64,000 nt of DNA from Vibrio furnissii CIP 102972 (GTDB taxonomy: Bacteria; Pseudomonadota; Gammaproteobacteria; Enterobacterales; Vibrionaceae). This document shows, in pieces, positions 27,401 through 37,179 of this stretch. The notes under the pieces are model-generated. The model was not told the DNA's origin and searched no databases. It saw only the letters and a program-made list of their open reading frames with translations. Position 1 is the stretch's first letter; the number at the start of each line of letters is the position of its first letter. The stretch covers positions 620,001 through 684,000 of the forward strand of contig NZ_ACZP01000013.1 in the NCBI RefSeq assembly GCF_000176175.1, in the 5' to 3' direction. The position numbers and the translations under genes were made by a program.

Positions 27401-29327
27401 CACCATTCCAGATTGCGGCAAACGCTTGTTGGAAACGATCGCGTGCTTCGCGAAGATCCACTTCTTTGTCGCTCTTATGCAGCATGGAGAAATCTAGGAT
27501 CCAGTAGGTCTGGCCGTTAGATTTCACGACTTCGTATGGTGATTCACCAATGACACGCAGGCCGAGGTTTTCCAACATCGGCATCACATCCGACAAATGG
27601 ATAGGCTCATCGCGGTGATATAGTTTCAGACGAACCGCTTTTGAGTCTTTCTTCTCTTCCTGCGGGCGGTAGAACAACATGCCCAGTTTGTTGTTTTCGT
27701 TCAACGCTTCTAGGCTTTCAATGTCAGAAACCGCAGAACCGGGCATCACATCTTCTTTATAAGAACGTGGGAAAGCATGCAGATACTCTTTTGAAAGCGG
27801 TAGACCTTTGCTTTCGCCAAAGTTTGCCACGATCGCTTCAGACAAACGATCATCCCAAGTTGTTGATGCTTCCATTAAGTTCTGCTCTATTTTCTTCACA
27901 TCGACGTTCATGCTGTTGTTGTCCACACGAACAATGTAGTGCGTTCTGGCCAGCGGGCTTTCAGAGAAATACGTGGTGAATTCTACTTCTTGCTGACAGC
28001 CAAAATAATGCTTGAGAATGCGTTGTGTCTGGCGGCGCAGTTCTGTGTTGTAACGCTCTTTGGTCACATACACCATGCAGCTAAAGAAACGGCCAAACGG
28101 GTCTTTACGCACGAACAGACGGATCAGGTCACGATCCTGCATCTGTACCACGCCCATACCCACTTCCAGTAAGTCTTCTTCACGTGCTTGCAGTAGTTCA
28201 TCACGCGGGTAGTTTTCCAGAATATTGTGCAGCGCTTTGTACGCGTATGAACCCACGCGGTAGCCGCTGGCATGCAGAATACGTTCTACTTTTTCGCGAA
28301 TCAGCGGAATGCTTTCCACCGCTTGGTTATACACGGCCGACGTGTATAGGCCGGTAAAGCGGTGCTCACCAATCACTTTGCCGTTGTCATCAAACTTCTT
28401 GATGCCGATGTAGTCGGTATACGCCGGGCGGTGAATGCGAGACTGTTTGTTACCTTTGGTCAAAATCAGCAAGAATGGCTTTTTCGCTTCCAAACGCGCT
28501 GAATCAGGGAAGTTAGACAACTTCACATTGCGCACACGTTTCGCGTCAGAGAACAGGCCCATACCCGCTTCTTTCGTTGGGCGCAACTCGGTATCGCCTT
28601 CCACGTTAACCAAATCAAATTCTTTGTAGCCCATGAACGTAAAGTTATGATCCCCAAGCCAACGGAGGAACTTCAACGTTTCATCGTAACGATCCGCATC
28701 CACGGGGATACGATCTTTTTTCGCTTCCAGTTGTGCGATCACTTGATCCAACTGATTCGCCATCGGTTTCCAATCTTGAACCACCAGCGCGGTATCGCTC
28801 AGAATATCCAGCAACTCATCCTTCAGCGCGGTCATCTCTTCTTTGCTGTTGAGTCGGTCGACTTCCAAATGGAACAGAGACTGCAGCGGGCCTTCACCTT
28901 CGTTAATGCTTTTGATTGTACCATCGGCATGACGCGCGATTTGAGTCGGGCCATTGAGCATTAGGTGCGATGTCAGATCCAGACGGCTCAATGCCATCTT
29001 GATGGAGTCAACAAGGAACGGGCTATCCGGAACCACAATTTCGACGATGGTGTGGGTTGATTGCCAACCTTGTTTACTCACCGTTGGGTTAAACACTCGA
29101 ACAGAGCGTTCTTCCGGTTTTTTCTCGTTGATGTGATGCCACAGACTGACGACGGCTCCGTATAGGTCGGATTCATTTCGTTCGATCAAATCGTCTTGTG
29201 CGACATTACTAAACAGGTGTTGTGCGAGTTGGGTGACGAGGGGTTGTTGAGCAAGCTCAAGTTTGTCTTGAATCAGTTGATACACTTTTTCAAGCAGAAC
29301 CGGCATTAAACTTTCACGCGCGGTCAT
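24486..29327 (-). CDS. gdhB: NAD-specific glutamate dehydrogenase, large (about 180 kDa) type
   Basis: 1613 residues from the ATG encoding MTARESLMPV, with GGAG 7 nt upstream; a TTG four codons earlier is less likely. Long N-terminal regulatory (ACT-like) region, a catalytic core with VARGGLRWSDRQEDFRTE near residue 810 and PVGAKGGFVCKK, a nucleotide-binding part with GIGDMAGDVFGNGML, and a long C-terminal helical region. It oxidatively deaminates glutamate to 2-oxoglutarate with NAD for catabolism. The size fits the class known from Pseudomonas and Streptomyces. Monocistronic. Confidence 0.95.
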   Translation of the reverse strand: MTARESLMPVLLEKVYQLIQDKLELAQQPLVTQLAQHLFSNVAQDDLIERNESDLYGAVVSLWHHINEKKPEERSVRVFNPTVSKQGWQSTHTIVEIVVPDSPFLVDSIKMALSRLDLTSHLMLNGPTQIARHADGTIKSINEGEGPLQSLFHLEVDRLNSKEEMTALKDELLDILSDTALVVQDWKPMANQLDQVIAQLEAKKDRIPVDADRYDETLKFLRWLGDHNFTFMGYKEFDLVNVEGDTELRPTKEAGMGLFSDAKRVRNVKLSNFPDSARLEAKKPFLLILTKGNKQSRIHRPAYTDYIGIKKFDDNGKVIGEHRFTGLYTSAVYNQAVESIPLIREKVERILHASGYRVGSYAYKALHNILENYPRDELLQAREEDLLEVGMGVVQMQDRDLIRLFVRKDPFGRFFSCMVYVTKERYNTELRRQTQRILKHYFGCQQEVEFTTYFSESPLARTHYIVRVDNNSMNVDVKKIEQNLMEASTTWDDRLSEAIVANFGESKGLPLSKEYLHAFPRSYKEDVMPGSAVSDIESLEALNENNKLGMLFYRPQEEKKDSKAVRLKLYHRDEPIHLSDVMPMLENLGLRVIGESPYEVVKSNGQTYWILDFSMLHKSDKEVDLREARDRFQQAFAAIWNGGLENDGFNRLVLGASLTGREVSILRAYARYMRQVGFPFSQQYIEETLNHYPDLAKGLVELFVRRFDPKFKGAQKGQTDLVTKLTAQLDHVESLDDDRILRRYMEMIAATLRTNYFQLDEDKQPKPWLALKMKPSDIPDIPAPVPAFEIFVYAPDIEGVHLRGGKVARGGLRWSDRQEDFRTEILGLVKAQQVKNTVIVPVGAKGGFVCKKQYLYTTRDEIFAEGQRCYKRFIRALLDVTDNIIEGELIAPKSVVRHDEDDPYLVVAADKGTATFSDLANSVSAEYNFWLGDAFASGGSNGYDHKAMGITAKGGWESVKRHFREIGIDCQTTDFTAIGIGDMAGDVFGNGMLLSKHIRLQAAFNHLHIFIDPTPDAASGWEERQRLFNLPRSSWEDYNAKLISKGGGIFSRKAKSITLSPEIQKMLGTKKASVAPNDLIKMILKMDVDLLWNGGIGTYVKSSAETHTDVGDRANDALRIDGRELNAKIVGEGGNLGMTQLGRVEYALTGGRVNTDFVDNVGGVDCSDNEVNIKIFLNGLVANGDMTIKQRNVILESMEDEVGDIVLEDAYTQSESISVTEQQGVGVVKEQIRFIHHMEKSGHLDRALEYIPDDETLLEREKQGMGLTRPELAVLVAYGKMVLKEDLACEDIANDDFHATQLVKYFPSELRRNFSDQMKNHPLRKEIIATALANQMVNEMGCNFVTRLQEETGANAVDIVNAYAAAREIYGLGAVLEQVRTLDNKATAHAQYDVMFHVRRTLRRLSRWFLRNRTGKQSVQALIDSYQSDVKAIAKDLDQLLVVDEVAEHKAMAQVWAEQGIDAELANYVARLSSLYSVLDISTVSREKGKSVEQTAKLYFNLGDRLSLHWFLKQINGQAVDNNWQALARAAFREDLDWQQRQLTAQVLNCACDPEKLDVMKALEEWIENNEVSLHRWENILNEFKVGTVHEFAKFSVAMRELMLLNLNCQAAE

Positions 29328-29515
29328 AGGCGACTCCAAAGATTAGAATTATGTGCTTTGTAGGGTATGCAGTAAGCATAGAGCTTACGCTTGGTAATGC
29401 AGAGCTATTGTAAAAGCTTTATTGACAAAAAGTTAATGGTTTTGCGGCTGGTAGGAGGTGAAATGTCTGAGAATGTGACTAAGGTACCTATTTAAATTAC
29501 TGCAAAATCACGAAC

Positions 29516-29734
29516 TCACAGAACTTCTAACTTTAGGAACTTATTGTTTTGGTCAGTTGTTAGACGAAATCGACCTTTTACACCAATTTGACTAAGAAAT
29601 GGGCGGAATTTTGCGGCGGGTAATTGGAGGCGCAAGCCACTTTCTGTTAACACTAAAACGGTACTCGCGGCCCCAGAATAGTGCGACAAAAACGACTGGT
29701 AAGAGATGTTCAGAGAAAAGAAATAGTGATTCAT
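29516..29734 (-). CDS. DUF2835 family small protein
   Basis: 72 residues starting MNHYFFSLNISYQSFLSHYSG: a small all-beta protein with VLTESGLRLQLPAAKFRPFL and GVKGRFRL. It matches what I recall of DUF2835, which has no known function and often lies between the NAD-GDH and pepN genes in Vibrio. The pepN terminator lies just upstream, so it probably has its own promoter. Confidence 0.75.
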   Translation of the reverse strand: MNHYFFSLNISYQSFLSHYSGAASTVLVLTESGLRLQLPAAKFRPFLSQIGVKGRFRLTTDQNNKFLKLEVL

Positions 29735-29738
29735 GCTT

Positions 29739-29766
29739 TAAAAAATGGTGGTACCGAAGTACCACC
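29739..29766 (-). terminator. Intrinsic terminator of pepN
   Basis: A perfect 8-bp stem (GGTGGTAC / GTACCACC), loop CGAA, with TAAAAAAT on the plus strand giving a U-tract on the minus strand. Confidence 0.88.
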
Positions 29767-29776
29767 TTGGTGTCCC

Positions 29777-32383
29777 TTAGTTTTCGAGCGCTTTGTTGAC
29801 TTTCTCGAACAGGTCGCGAGCGAGGTTATCCATCGCTTTCAACCCTTCCAGTTCTGCTTTGATCATGGCTTGGCGCTCATCATCATACAGGCGGAATTTC
29901 AGCAGTGGATCAATCAAACGAGATGCCACTTGTGGGTTGCTGCTGTTCATCTCACGCAGGATCTCGCCTGCAAAGCGGTAACCCTCACCACTCTTGGCAT
30001 GAAAACGAACTGGGTTAGCACTGAGGAATGAACCAATCAGGCTGCGAGTGCGGTTCGGGTTTTTCAGGCTGAATGCTTCATGGTTCATGGTTTGCTTGAT
30101 CACGTCCAGCGCATTGTCTGCTGGGTTACACCCTTGCAGCGCGAACCATTTGTCCATCACCAAACCATCGTGTTTCCACTTCTCGCTGTAGTCTGCCATC
30201 AAGGCTTCGCGGCACGCAAGACCCGCCGAGTTCGCGGCAGACATCGCCGCAATGGTATCGGTCATGTTGTTTGCTTGAGTATACTGCGCGTTCACCAGCT
30301 CGTTGCCTTGGGTTGTGTAAGCCAAATAAGCCAAGCAGGTGTTGCGTAGTGCGCGGCGACCAATCGCGGCGTGTTCAGTGGTGTACTCGGCTTGTTTCAA
30401 CGTGTGATAGGTGGCGCTCAGTTCATCTTGCAGTTCTGTCGCCAAAATCACTTTGATTGCTTTCAGCACCTGAGCAATGGCATCAACGTCGACACGTTTG
30501 TACCAACCCGACACTTCATTGTGACTCGGCAGCGACAACATTTCCGCCACAAACGCAGGCTCCAGAACATCACTCAGCAACACACCACGGAAGGCATCGA
30601 CGACCGCTTCAGACAATGCCACGGGCTTACCCTGCTGCACGTTTTCAACGTTGGCACGAATGTATTTCGCCAGCAACATTTGCCCCGCATCCCAACGCGC
30701 AAATTCATTGGTTGCGTGAACCATCAGGAACGTCAGTTCTTCATCGCTGTAGTTGTATTCCAGTTTGACTGGTGCTGAGAATTCACGCAGCAATGAAGGG
30801 ATCGGCTGCTCAACCACGTTTTCAAACACAAACGTTTGTGTAGATTCTGTCACATTCAGGACATTCGCCACCGGCTTTCCGTGACACTGTAACGGAATAA
30901 CGTCGCCCTTCTTGGTGTACAGTTCCACATCGAACGGAATGTGTAGTGGTTGTTTCTCTTTCTGTTCGTGTGTCGGTTCGGTGTGCTGTGCGATGGTCAG
31001 CGCGTAGGTCTGCGCATTTGCATCGTATTCACTGCTCACTTTCACCGTTGGTGTGCCCGATTGACTGTACCAAAGACGGAATTGTTTCAGAGAAACACCA
31101 GACGCATCTTCCATGGCTGAAACGAAATCTTCACACGTTGCCGCCGTACCATCATGACGTTCAAAGTAAAGCTTCATGCCCTTTTGGAAACCCGCTTCAC
31201 CCAGCAAAGTATGCATCATGCGAATCACTTCACTGCCTTTTTCATATACGGTCAAGGTGTAGAAGTTATTCATCTCGATCACTTTATCCGGGCGAATCGG
31301 ATGTGACATCGGGCTCGCATCTTCGGCAAATTGCGGGCCACGAATGATGCGGACATTGTTGATTCGGTTGACCGCGCGAGAGCCCAGATCTGAAGAGAAT
31401 TCTTGATCGCGGAAGACGGTCAGCCCCTCTTTCAAACTCAGTTGGAACCAGTCGCGACAGGTCACGCGGTTCCCTGTCCAGTTGTGGAAGTATTCATGAC
31501 CAATCACCGCTTCAATGCCGAGGTAGTCAGTGTCGGTGGCGGTTTGGTCGTTGGCTAGCACGTACTTGGAGTTAAAGATATTGAGACCTTTGTTTTCCAT
31601 CGCGCCCATGTTGAAGAAATCAACGGCCACAACCATGTAGATATCCAAGTCGTATTCAAGATCGAAACGGGTTTCATCCCATTTCATCGCATTGATCAGC
31701 GATGCCATGGCGTGATGTGCGCGATCCAGATTGCCTTTGTCGACAAAAATTTCCAGATCTACATTGCGGCCTGATTGGGTCACAAACTTATCACGCAGTA
31801 CATCAAAGTCGCCAGCCACTAAGGCAAACAGATATGCAGGTTTTGGATGTGGATCTTGCCATTTCACCCAGTGACGACCCTGTTCTGCTTCACCCTGTTC
31901 AACTTTGTTCCCGTTACTGAGCAAGAATGGGTATTGTGCTTTATCCGCAATAACGGTGGTGGTGTATTTCGCCAGAACGTCTGGGCGGTCGAGGTAGTAA
32001 GTAATGCGGCGGAAGCCTTCGGCTTCACACTGAGTACAGAATGCACCACCTGATTTGTATAAACCTTCCAGCGCGGTGTTCGCTTCTGGATTGATTAACG
32101 TGATGATAGTGAGTTCAAACACTTCTGGCAGCGCGCGAATTTCAATGCCCGCTTCCAGCAACGTGTAATCTTGCCAATCGGCGCCGTTGACTTGCAGCGC
32201 TTTTAATTCCAGCCCTTCACCATCCAGAGTCAGCGTTGCAGTTTCTCCTTGCTGCTTGACTTGAGACACAGCAGTCACGGTGGTCGCCGTGTCATGAAGA
32301 TCGAAAGTGAGTTCAATATCTGAAATCAAATGGGAAGGCGCTTTATAATCTTTACGGTACTTGGCCTGTGGAGTTTGAGCCAT
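29777..32383 (-). CDS. pepN: Aminopeptidase N (M1 metallopeptidase)
   Basis: 868 residues from ATG (MAQTPQAKYRKDYKAP) with AAGGA upstream. Motifs: GAMENKGLN (exopeptidase), HEYFHNWTGNRVTCRDW (HEXXH zinc site) and the downstream zinc-ligand glutamate in LKEGLTVFRDQEF. A C-terminal ARM-like domain completes the enzyme. It removes N-terminal residues from peptides in the cytoplasm. Length matches E. coli PepN (870). Confidence 0.97.
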   Translation of the reverse strand: MAQTPQAKYRKDYKAPSHLISDIELTFDLHDTATTVTAVSQVKQQGETATLTLDGEGLELKALQVNGADWQDYTLLEAGIEIRALPEVFELTIITLINPEANTALEGLYKSGGAFCTQCEAEGFRRITYYLDRPDVLAKYTTTVIADKAQYPFLLSNGNKVEQGEAEQGRHWVKWQDPHPKPAYLFALVAGDFDVLRDKFVTQSGRNVDLEIFVDKGNLDRAHHAMASLINAMKWDETRFDLEYDLDIYMVVAVDFFNMGAMENKGLNIFNSKYVLANDQTATDTDYLGIEAVIGHEYFHNWTGNRVTCRDWFQLSLKEGLTVFRDQEFSSDLGSRAVNRINNVRIIRGPQFAEDASPMSHPIRPDKVIEMNNFYTLTVYEKGSEVIRMMHTLLGEAGFQKGMKLYFERHDGTAATCEDFVSAMEDASGVSLKQFRLWYSQSGTPTVKVSSEYDANAQTYALTIAQHTEPTHEQKEKQPLHIPFDVELYTKKGDVIPLQCHGKPVANVLNVTESTQTFVFENVVEQPIPSLLREFSAPVKLEYNYSDEELTFLMVHATNEFARWDAGQMLLAKYIRANVENVQQGKPVALSEAVVDAFRGVLLSDVLEPAFVAEMLSLPSHNEVSGWYKRVDVDAIAQVLKAIKVILATELQDELSATYHTLKQAEYTTEHAAIGRRALRNTCLAYLAYTTQGNELVNAQYTQANNMTDTIAAMSAANSAGLACREALMADYSEKWKHDGLVMDKWFALQGCNPADNALDVIKQTMNHEAFSLKNPNRTRSLIGSFLSANPVRFHAKSGEGYRFAGEILREMNSSNPQVASRLIDPLLKFRLYDDERQAMIKAELEGLKAMDNLARDLFEKVNKALEN

Positions 32384-32480
32384 TGTCGGAATCCTTTTGA
32401 CGTAATGAAATGTGACGATATCCAATTACTTGGTGTTACAGATCTTAGGCTTGTTCGTGCCAATAACAACCCCTGAAAAG

Positions 32481-32513
32481 AAAAAACGAGGTATTTACGC
32501 GAAATACCTCGTT
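32481..32513 (-). terminator. Intrinsic terminator of the exported protein gene at 32589
   Basis: A perfect 12-bp stem (AACGAGGTATTT / AAATACCTCGTT), 5-nt loop, A-run on the plus strand giving the U-tract. Confidence 0.88.
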
Positions 32514-32588
32514 AAATGGCTAGGTAGAACAAATGAAATAACACAATTCCCTAGTTGATGTGGGCCTGACAGGCTTTCTGCCATCTGG

Positions 32589-33263
32589 CTAACGAATCCG
32601 ATCCATCACCGCGAACATCGACCCGTCTTCCACTTCCAGCGTCAGTTGATTCTGGTTCAAGGTATAACGCGTATCGTGTTCACCATCTTCGTACATCAAA
32701 ACCAAATGGTTCCCTTCGGTATAGTAAACACCACGATGAATCGCCTCGGTGCCATTGTCACCACTGGCTCGAAACAGAAACACAAAATCAGGCTGCAAGA
32801 TCAAATCGACGCTTTGAATACTTTCTGCTGACAAGTCATTTCCCGACAACGAGGTACTCGACCAAATGCCCGCAAGCGCATTCGACAACGCTTTGGTAAA
32901 CGTCACACCATTGAGGTGGAGTAAATTATGATTGCCTTTGTACTCGTAGACCTGCGGTTCATCCGAATTGAGGCCAAGAATAATCGTGTCGTTGTTGGCC
33001 GCAAACATCCCCTCCCAATGATCAACACTGTAATCTTTCTTTTGAATGTCGATGGCAAAAGTGTAATCCGACGAAAAATTGAGTTTGATCGCTAGAAAAT
33101 TCTCTCGTGACTCTTCCGGGTTTGGGTTCACCAAGTACCAGTCACCGAGCAAAAACGGTTGATCAAATTGTGTTAAATCTTTGCTATTTGAATCCGTAAC
33201 GCTAAACGCTGGGCTGGTAGAAACCAAGCTCAGACAAGCGAAAATCATCATGATCCATTTCAT
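32589..33263 (-). CDS. Exported protein of unknown function, possible two-domain lipocalin-like fold
   Basis: 224 residues from the ATG of MKWIMMIFACLSLVSTSPAFS, a signal peptide probably cut after SPAFS. The mature part looks like two similar beta-rich halves, each opening with a Gly-x-Trp motif (FLLGDWYL and LAGIWSS), each with ...VYEYKGNHNLLHL / ...YTEGNHLVLMYEDGE. That pattern suggests an internal repeat of a lipocalin-like or META-like barrel. I do not recognise the family. Monocistronic, with a strong terminator. Confidence 0.7.
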   Translation of the reverse strand: MKWIMMIFACLSLVSTSPAFSVTDSNSKDLTQFDQPFLLGDWYLVNPNPEESRENFLAIKLNFSSDYTFAIDIQKKDYSVDHWEGMFAANNDTIILGLNSDEPQVYEYKGNHNLLHLNGVTFTKALSNALAGIWSSTSLSGNDLSAESIQSVDLILQPDFVFLFRASGDNGTEAIHRGVYYTEGNHLVLMYEDGEHDTRYTLNQNQLTLEVEDGSMFAVMDRIR

Positions 33264-33543
33264 TGCGCTTCCCCTCACTTTTTTCTTTAAGCTTAGGACT
33301 TCCACGCTAATAACGCTAAATTATTTGAATTCAATCACAATAATCAGTCTTTTCAACGACTTTTTTGATAGTTACTCCTTGGCATTTCTTTCACCCTTCA
33401 TCGTTAAAATGCATTGTTTCTCGCGGTGTTTTAAACGCAATGTGCTCATGCAAAACCTGTTAATGCAATGTTAAATCGACATTGTCTTATTGTCATCGTG
33501 TGAACTATAGTCAGAACACGTAATCTTCAAGGAGACGACAAAC

Positions 33544-34374
33544 ATGAGTCAGACAGCTTTAATTTCACGCTTAAATGAACTCCCTCGCATTCAAAGCCTG
33601 TTGCATGAGTTGTTAGAAATGGTCAACCAAGACGATGTCGACTTTCACGCATTGGCACACAAGATCGAAATGGATCAAGTGCTCAGTGCCCGATTGTTGC
33701 GCATGGCCAACTCGGCGCATTTCGGTGGCAATAAAACCGTCGCCACCGTCAACGATGCCTTGATTCGCGTCGGCACCGGGCCAGTCAGAACATTAGTGGT
33801 CGCATCGGTGTTATCGAGCGCCTTCCCCCACATCACGACTTTAGATATGGAAAAATACTGGACTGACACGTTTGAAGTCTCTGTCATTTCAAGCAAACTC
33901 GCGGCAGAAGTCGGCATGGACAGCAACGAAGTCTTCACCACCGGTATACTGCACAACATTGGTGAACTGATGATTCATACCTTGGTTCCGGAACACGCGG
34001 CGGCCATTAATCAGAAAATTGAAGCGGGCGGCGACCCTTTCGCCATTCAAGAAGAGATTTTGGATGTGTCCTCCCCGACTCTTGGCGCACGTTTGGCGCG
34101 CAGTTGGAATTTTCCAGAAGAAATGGCAGACGCCATTGAACATTTCAATGAGCCACGTGAAGCAGAAGTGTCTCCAAAACTCGCGACCATATTGCACTTC
34201 GCCCGCTCGATCAACGATCATTGGGATAGCTTTAGTGATGACATGAAGAAGTACGAATTTTTAGCGCAGCACCCAGACTCACGTCTTTTGAGTATTTCCG
34301 CCAAATTCTCCGGCACCATCGATCGCATCCGTGGCAACGGCCGCGACTTAGCGATACACATGGTGCAGGTATAG
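33544..34374 (+). CDS. HDOD domain protein
   Basis: 276 residues after a good AAGGAG Shine-Dalgarno. An HDOD domain covers most of the protein: LLEMVNQDDVDFHALAHKIEMD, LSARLLRMANSAHFGG, a degenerate HD site (GILHNIGELMIH) and HFNEP. HDOD proteins relate to HD phosphohydrolases without a full metal site and act in signalling, motility or stress. No partner domain is fused. It is convergent with prc. Confidence 0.85.
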   Translation: MSQTALISRLNELPRIQSLLHELLEMVNQDDVDFHALAHKIEMDQVLSARLLRMANSAHFGGNKTVATVNDALIRVGTGPVRTLVVASVLSSAFPHITTLDMEKYWTDTFEVSVISSKLAAEVGMDSNEVFTTGILHNIGELMIHTLVPEHAAAINQKIEAGGDPFAIQEEILDVSSPTLGARLARSWNFPEEMADAIEHFNEPREAEVSPKLATILHFARSINDHWDSFSDDMKKYEFLAQHPDSRLLSISAKFSGTIDRIRGNGRDLAIHMVQV

Positions 34375-34389
34375 TTGAATCACGCGCAT

Positions 34390-34420
34390 AAAAAAAAGCG
34401 GGCTCAACAGCCCGCTTTTT
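34390..34420. terminator. Bidirectional terminator between the HDOD gene and prc
   Basis: Stem AGCGGGCT / AGCCCGCT with loop CAAC, flanked by an A run on the left and a T run on the right, so it works for both convergent genes. Confidence 0.92.
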
Positions 34421-34429
34421 CATTTATGC

Positions 34430-36433
34430 TTATTTCGATTGTTTGATCATATCGACCATGATCGAAACCGACTCATCCAAATACGCATCGGGCGCTTCAT
34501 AATCTTTCGGCACATCCGTCAACGCTTTGTACGTCTCTTTACCCATCGCTTTCTGACGAGTATTGATACGTGCTAAACGTTCCTGATCCGATTTATCACT
34601 CTGCTCTTTGCGTACTTTTTCGTTTAAAGATAAGAAGTTATCATCTTTTTCAGCTTTGTATTTCGCAATATCTTGCTGAATAAAACCAAACTCTCGATCT
34701 TTCGCGATACGCGCCTGATGTTCTGTATTCAACGTACTGATCAGCGTGTGGAAATCGTACAGCTTCTCATACTTGGCTTTGTCGATACTGTCCCAAGGCA
34801 GTGCATTCGGCTCCACACTCTCGCCCGTTTCCGCAGCATCAACTGCAGTTGGGAACGCAATGTCCGGAATCACACCTTTATTCTGTGTACTGCCGCCATC
34901 AATGCGGTAGAACTTTTGAATGGTGTATTGCACATAACCCAGTTCTTTATCGAACAGATCATAAATATGATTTAGTGAACGGTGCTGTTGCACGGTCCCT
35001 TTACCAAATGAGTTTTCACCCAGAATGATCGCACGACCGTAATCTTGCATGGCCGCAGCAAAAATTTCTGAAGCGGATGCACTGTATCGGTTCACCAACA
35101 CGGTCATCGGACCGGTGTAGCTGATTTTGCCATCGGTATCGCTGTTGACATTCACTCGGCCGTAACTATCACGCACTTGCACCACTGGGCCGCTGGTAAT
35201 AAACAGGCCAGATAATGCGGTGGCCTCTGTCAATGCGCCGCCGCCATTGTTGCGCAGGTCAACAATGATGCCATCCACGTTCTTCGCTTTCAGCTCGGTG
35301 ATCAGCTTGTCGGTATCTTGCGATAAGCCAACGTAGAAACTCGGGACTTCAAGCACGCCGATTTTCTTGCCGTCTTTCTCAATCACTTCTGATTTGACAG
35401 CGCGGTCTTCAAGACGAATCTTATCTCGAACAATTGTGACAACGTGACTTTTTGCATCTTTGCCTTCAGGCAGAATCTGCAGCTTCACTTTGGTGCCTTT
35501 CGGACCTTTGATCAATTGCACGACATCGTCTAAACGCCAGCCGATCACATCAACAACATCTTCGCCGTCCTGACCCACACCGATAATGCGGTCGCCTTCG
35601 CCCAACTGTTTACTATTGGACGCCGGGCCACCAGCCACCAGCGAACGAATCACGGTGTAATCATCGGTCATTTGTAATACCGCACCGATCCCTTCCAGAG
35701 AAAGGTTCATCTCCGATTGGAATTGTTCAGCATTACGAGGGGACAAATAACTGGTGTGCGGATCGACTTGGCGCGCAAATGCGTTCATGTAAAGTTGGAA
35801 CACATCTTCACTGTGCGTTTGCGTCAGACGTTTGATGGCGTTGTTGTAACGTTTGGCCAAGGTTTCTTTAATCTCTGGCCACTCTTTACCGGCTAACTTC
35901 AGGTTCAGCGCGTCATATTTCACACGCTTGCGCCATAACTCATTCACTTCCGCCTGATCTTTCGGCCAACTTGCCTTTGAGCGATCAAGCTCAATTGATT
36001 CGTCGGTATCAAACGTGATTTCGTGATCAAGCAGTGTGAGGGCGTATTGGAAACGGTCAAAACGCTTTTCCATCGATAGATTGTACAGATCGAAGGCGAT
36101 TTGGTTGTTCCCGACCTTCAGTTGGTCATCCAACTGCATCGACCAATCTTTGAAAGAATCGATATCCGCTTGGGTAAACAGGTTACGGTTATAGTCCAGC
36201 ATTTCGATGTAACGTTCGAAAATCGCTTGTGAGAATTGATCGTCGAGATTGAAATGTTTGTAATGAGAACGAGTAAAACGGGAAGTCACTCGTTTGCTCG
36301 CCGTTTCATGCTGAACTTCAGGAGCAAGAAGAGGAAGATCTTCTTTATGAATTGTGGCTTCGAGAGCCTGAGCTGAAAAGGCTGCTAGCCAAAGGCTAGC
36401 AGCAATCAGAGATATCTTTGAACGGCATTTCAT
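34430..36433 (-). CDS. prc: Carboxy-terminal (tail-specific) protease Prc
   Basis: 667 residues: signal peptide (MKCRSKISLIAASLWLAAFSAQA), N-terminal helical domain, PDZ domain (about 240-330, with LEGIGAVLQ and GDRIIGVGQDGE) and an S41 protease domain with the catalytic Ser in NRYSASASEIFAAA and Lys in GENSFGKGTVQ. Prc acts in the periplasm and cuts proteins with apolar C-termini, including peptidoglycan hydrolases. It follows proQ by 17 bp, the same order as E. coli msrC-proQ-prc. Confidence 0.97.
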   Translation of the reverse strand: MKCRSKISLIAASLWLAAFSAQALEATIHKEDLPLLAPEVQHETASKRVTSRFTRSHYKHFNLDDQFSQAIFERYIEMLDYNRNLFTQADIDSFKDWSMQLDDQLKVGNNQIAFDLYNLSMEKRFDRFQYALTLLDHEITFDTDESIELDRSKASWPKDQAEVNELWRKRVKYDALNLKLAGKEWPEIKETLAKRYNNAIKRLTQTHSEDVFQLYMNAFARQVDPHTSYLSPRNAEQFQSEMNLSLEGIGAVLQMTDDYTVIRSLVAGGPASNSKQLGEGDRIIGVGQDGEDVVDVIGWRLDDVVQLIKGPKGTKVKLQILPEGKDAKSHVVTIVRDKIRLEDRAVKSEVIEKDGKKIGVLEVPSFYVGLSQDTDKLITELKAKNVDGIIVDLRNNGGGALTEATALSGLFITSGPVVQVRDSYGRVNVNSDTDGKISYTGPMTVLVNRYSASASEIFAAAMQDYGRAIILGENSFGKGTVQQHRSLNHIYDLFDKELGYVQYTIQKFYRIDGGSTQNKGVIPDIAFPTAVDAAETGESVEPNALPWDSIDKAKYEKLYDFHTLISTLNTEHQARIAKDREFGFIQQDIAKYKAEKDDNFLSLNEKVRKEQSDKSDQERLARINTRQKAMGKETYKALTDVPKDYEAPDAYLDESVSIMVDMIKQSK

Positions 36434-36450
36434 GCGTAGGAATTTCTCCT

Positions 36451-37080
36451 TTATGCGCGCAGGTGCTCCGCTTTCACAACCATTTGCAGGCCGTTGCCGA
36501 GTTGAACACGCACATCTTCCTTATTGATTTCAACAATGGTCGCAGCCATGTTGCCTTTGCCCATGTTCACGTTCACTTCGTTGCCGACGTTTAGTTCGTC
36601 TGCAGTCAAAGCACGCGTTTCAACTGGCTTTTTATCCGCTTTAGGTGCTGATTTTTGTTGAGGACGACGAGCCTGAGGTTTTTTTGCTGCCTTTGGCTTC
36701 GCTTTCGCGTCTTCACGCACCTTTTTTCCTTGCTCTTTACGACGGGCTTCAACACGAGCTTTGCTCTCTGCCAACGCCGCTTTTGCGTGTTCTACATGTT
36801 GCTCTTCCAATACGCCACATGCATTACCATCTAGATCGACACGAACCGCACCAGCTTTAACGCCGTGCAGGTAACGCCAAGATGAGGTGTACTGTCTTAA
36901 CGCTGCACGAAGTTGAGTTTTGCTTACTTTAGAGTCTTCATTAAGACGATCAGCAAGATCTTGAAAAATACCAATTTTTAGAGGCTTTGCCTCACCTTCT
37001 AAAGTAAAGCAGTTAGGGAAACATTCAGCAATGTACGCAATCACTTCTTTGCTGTTTTTTAACTTTTCAGTGTTTTCCAT
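36451..37080 (-). CDS. proQ: RNA chaperone ProQ
   Basis: 209 residues: an N-terminal FinO-like domain ([15 protein letters not shown] through [25 protein letters not shown]), a Lys/Ala/Pro-rich linker, and a C-terminal Tudor/KOW-like domain ([20 protein letters not shown]). ProQ binds structured small RNAs and mRNA 3' ends. It lies upstream of prc and is probably cotranscribed with it. Confidence 0.95.
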   Translation of the reverse strand: MENTEKLKNSKEVIAYIAECFPNCFTLEGEAKPLKIGIFQDLADRLNEDSKVSKTQLRAALRQYTSSWRYLHGVKAGAVRVDLDGNACGVLEEQHVEHAKAALAESKARVEARRKEQGKKVREDAKAKPKAAKKPQARRPQQKSAPKADKKPVETRALTADELNVGNEVNVNMGKGNMAATIVEINKEDVRVQLGNGLQMVVKAEHLRA

Positions 37081-37179
37081 GAGGATTCCTGGTTGATGCG
37101 GCTGGTCCGCGAAGCATTAGTATAAATATGTTCGGTATTATAGTGACCTGACTACGAAAAACCACAGGCAAAGGCCAAT

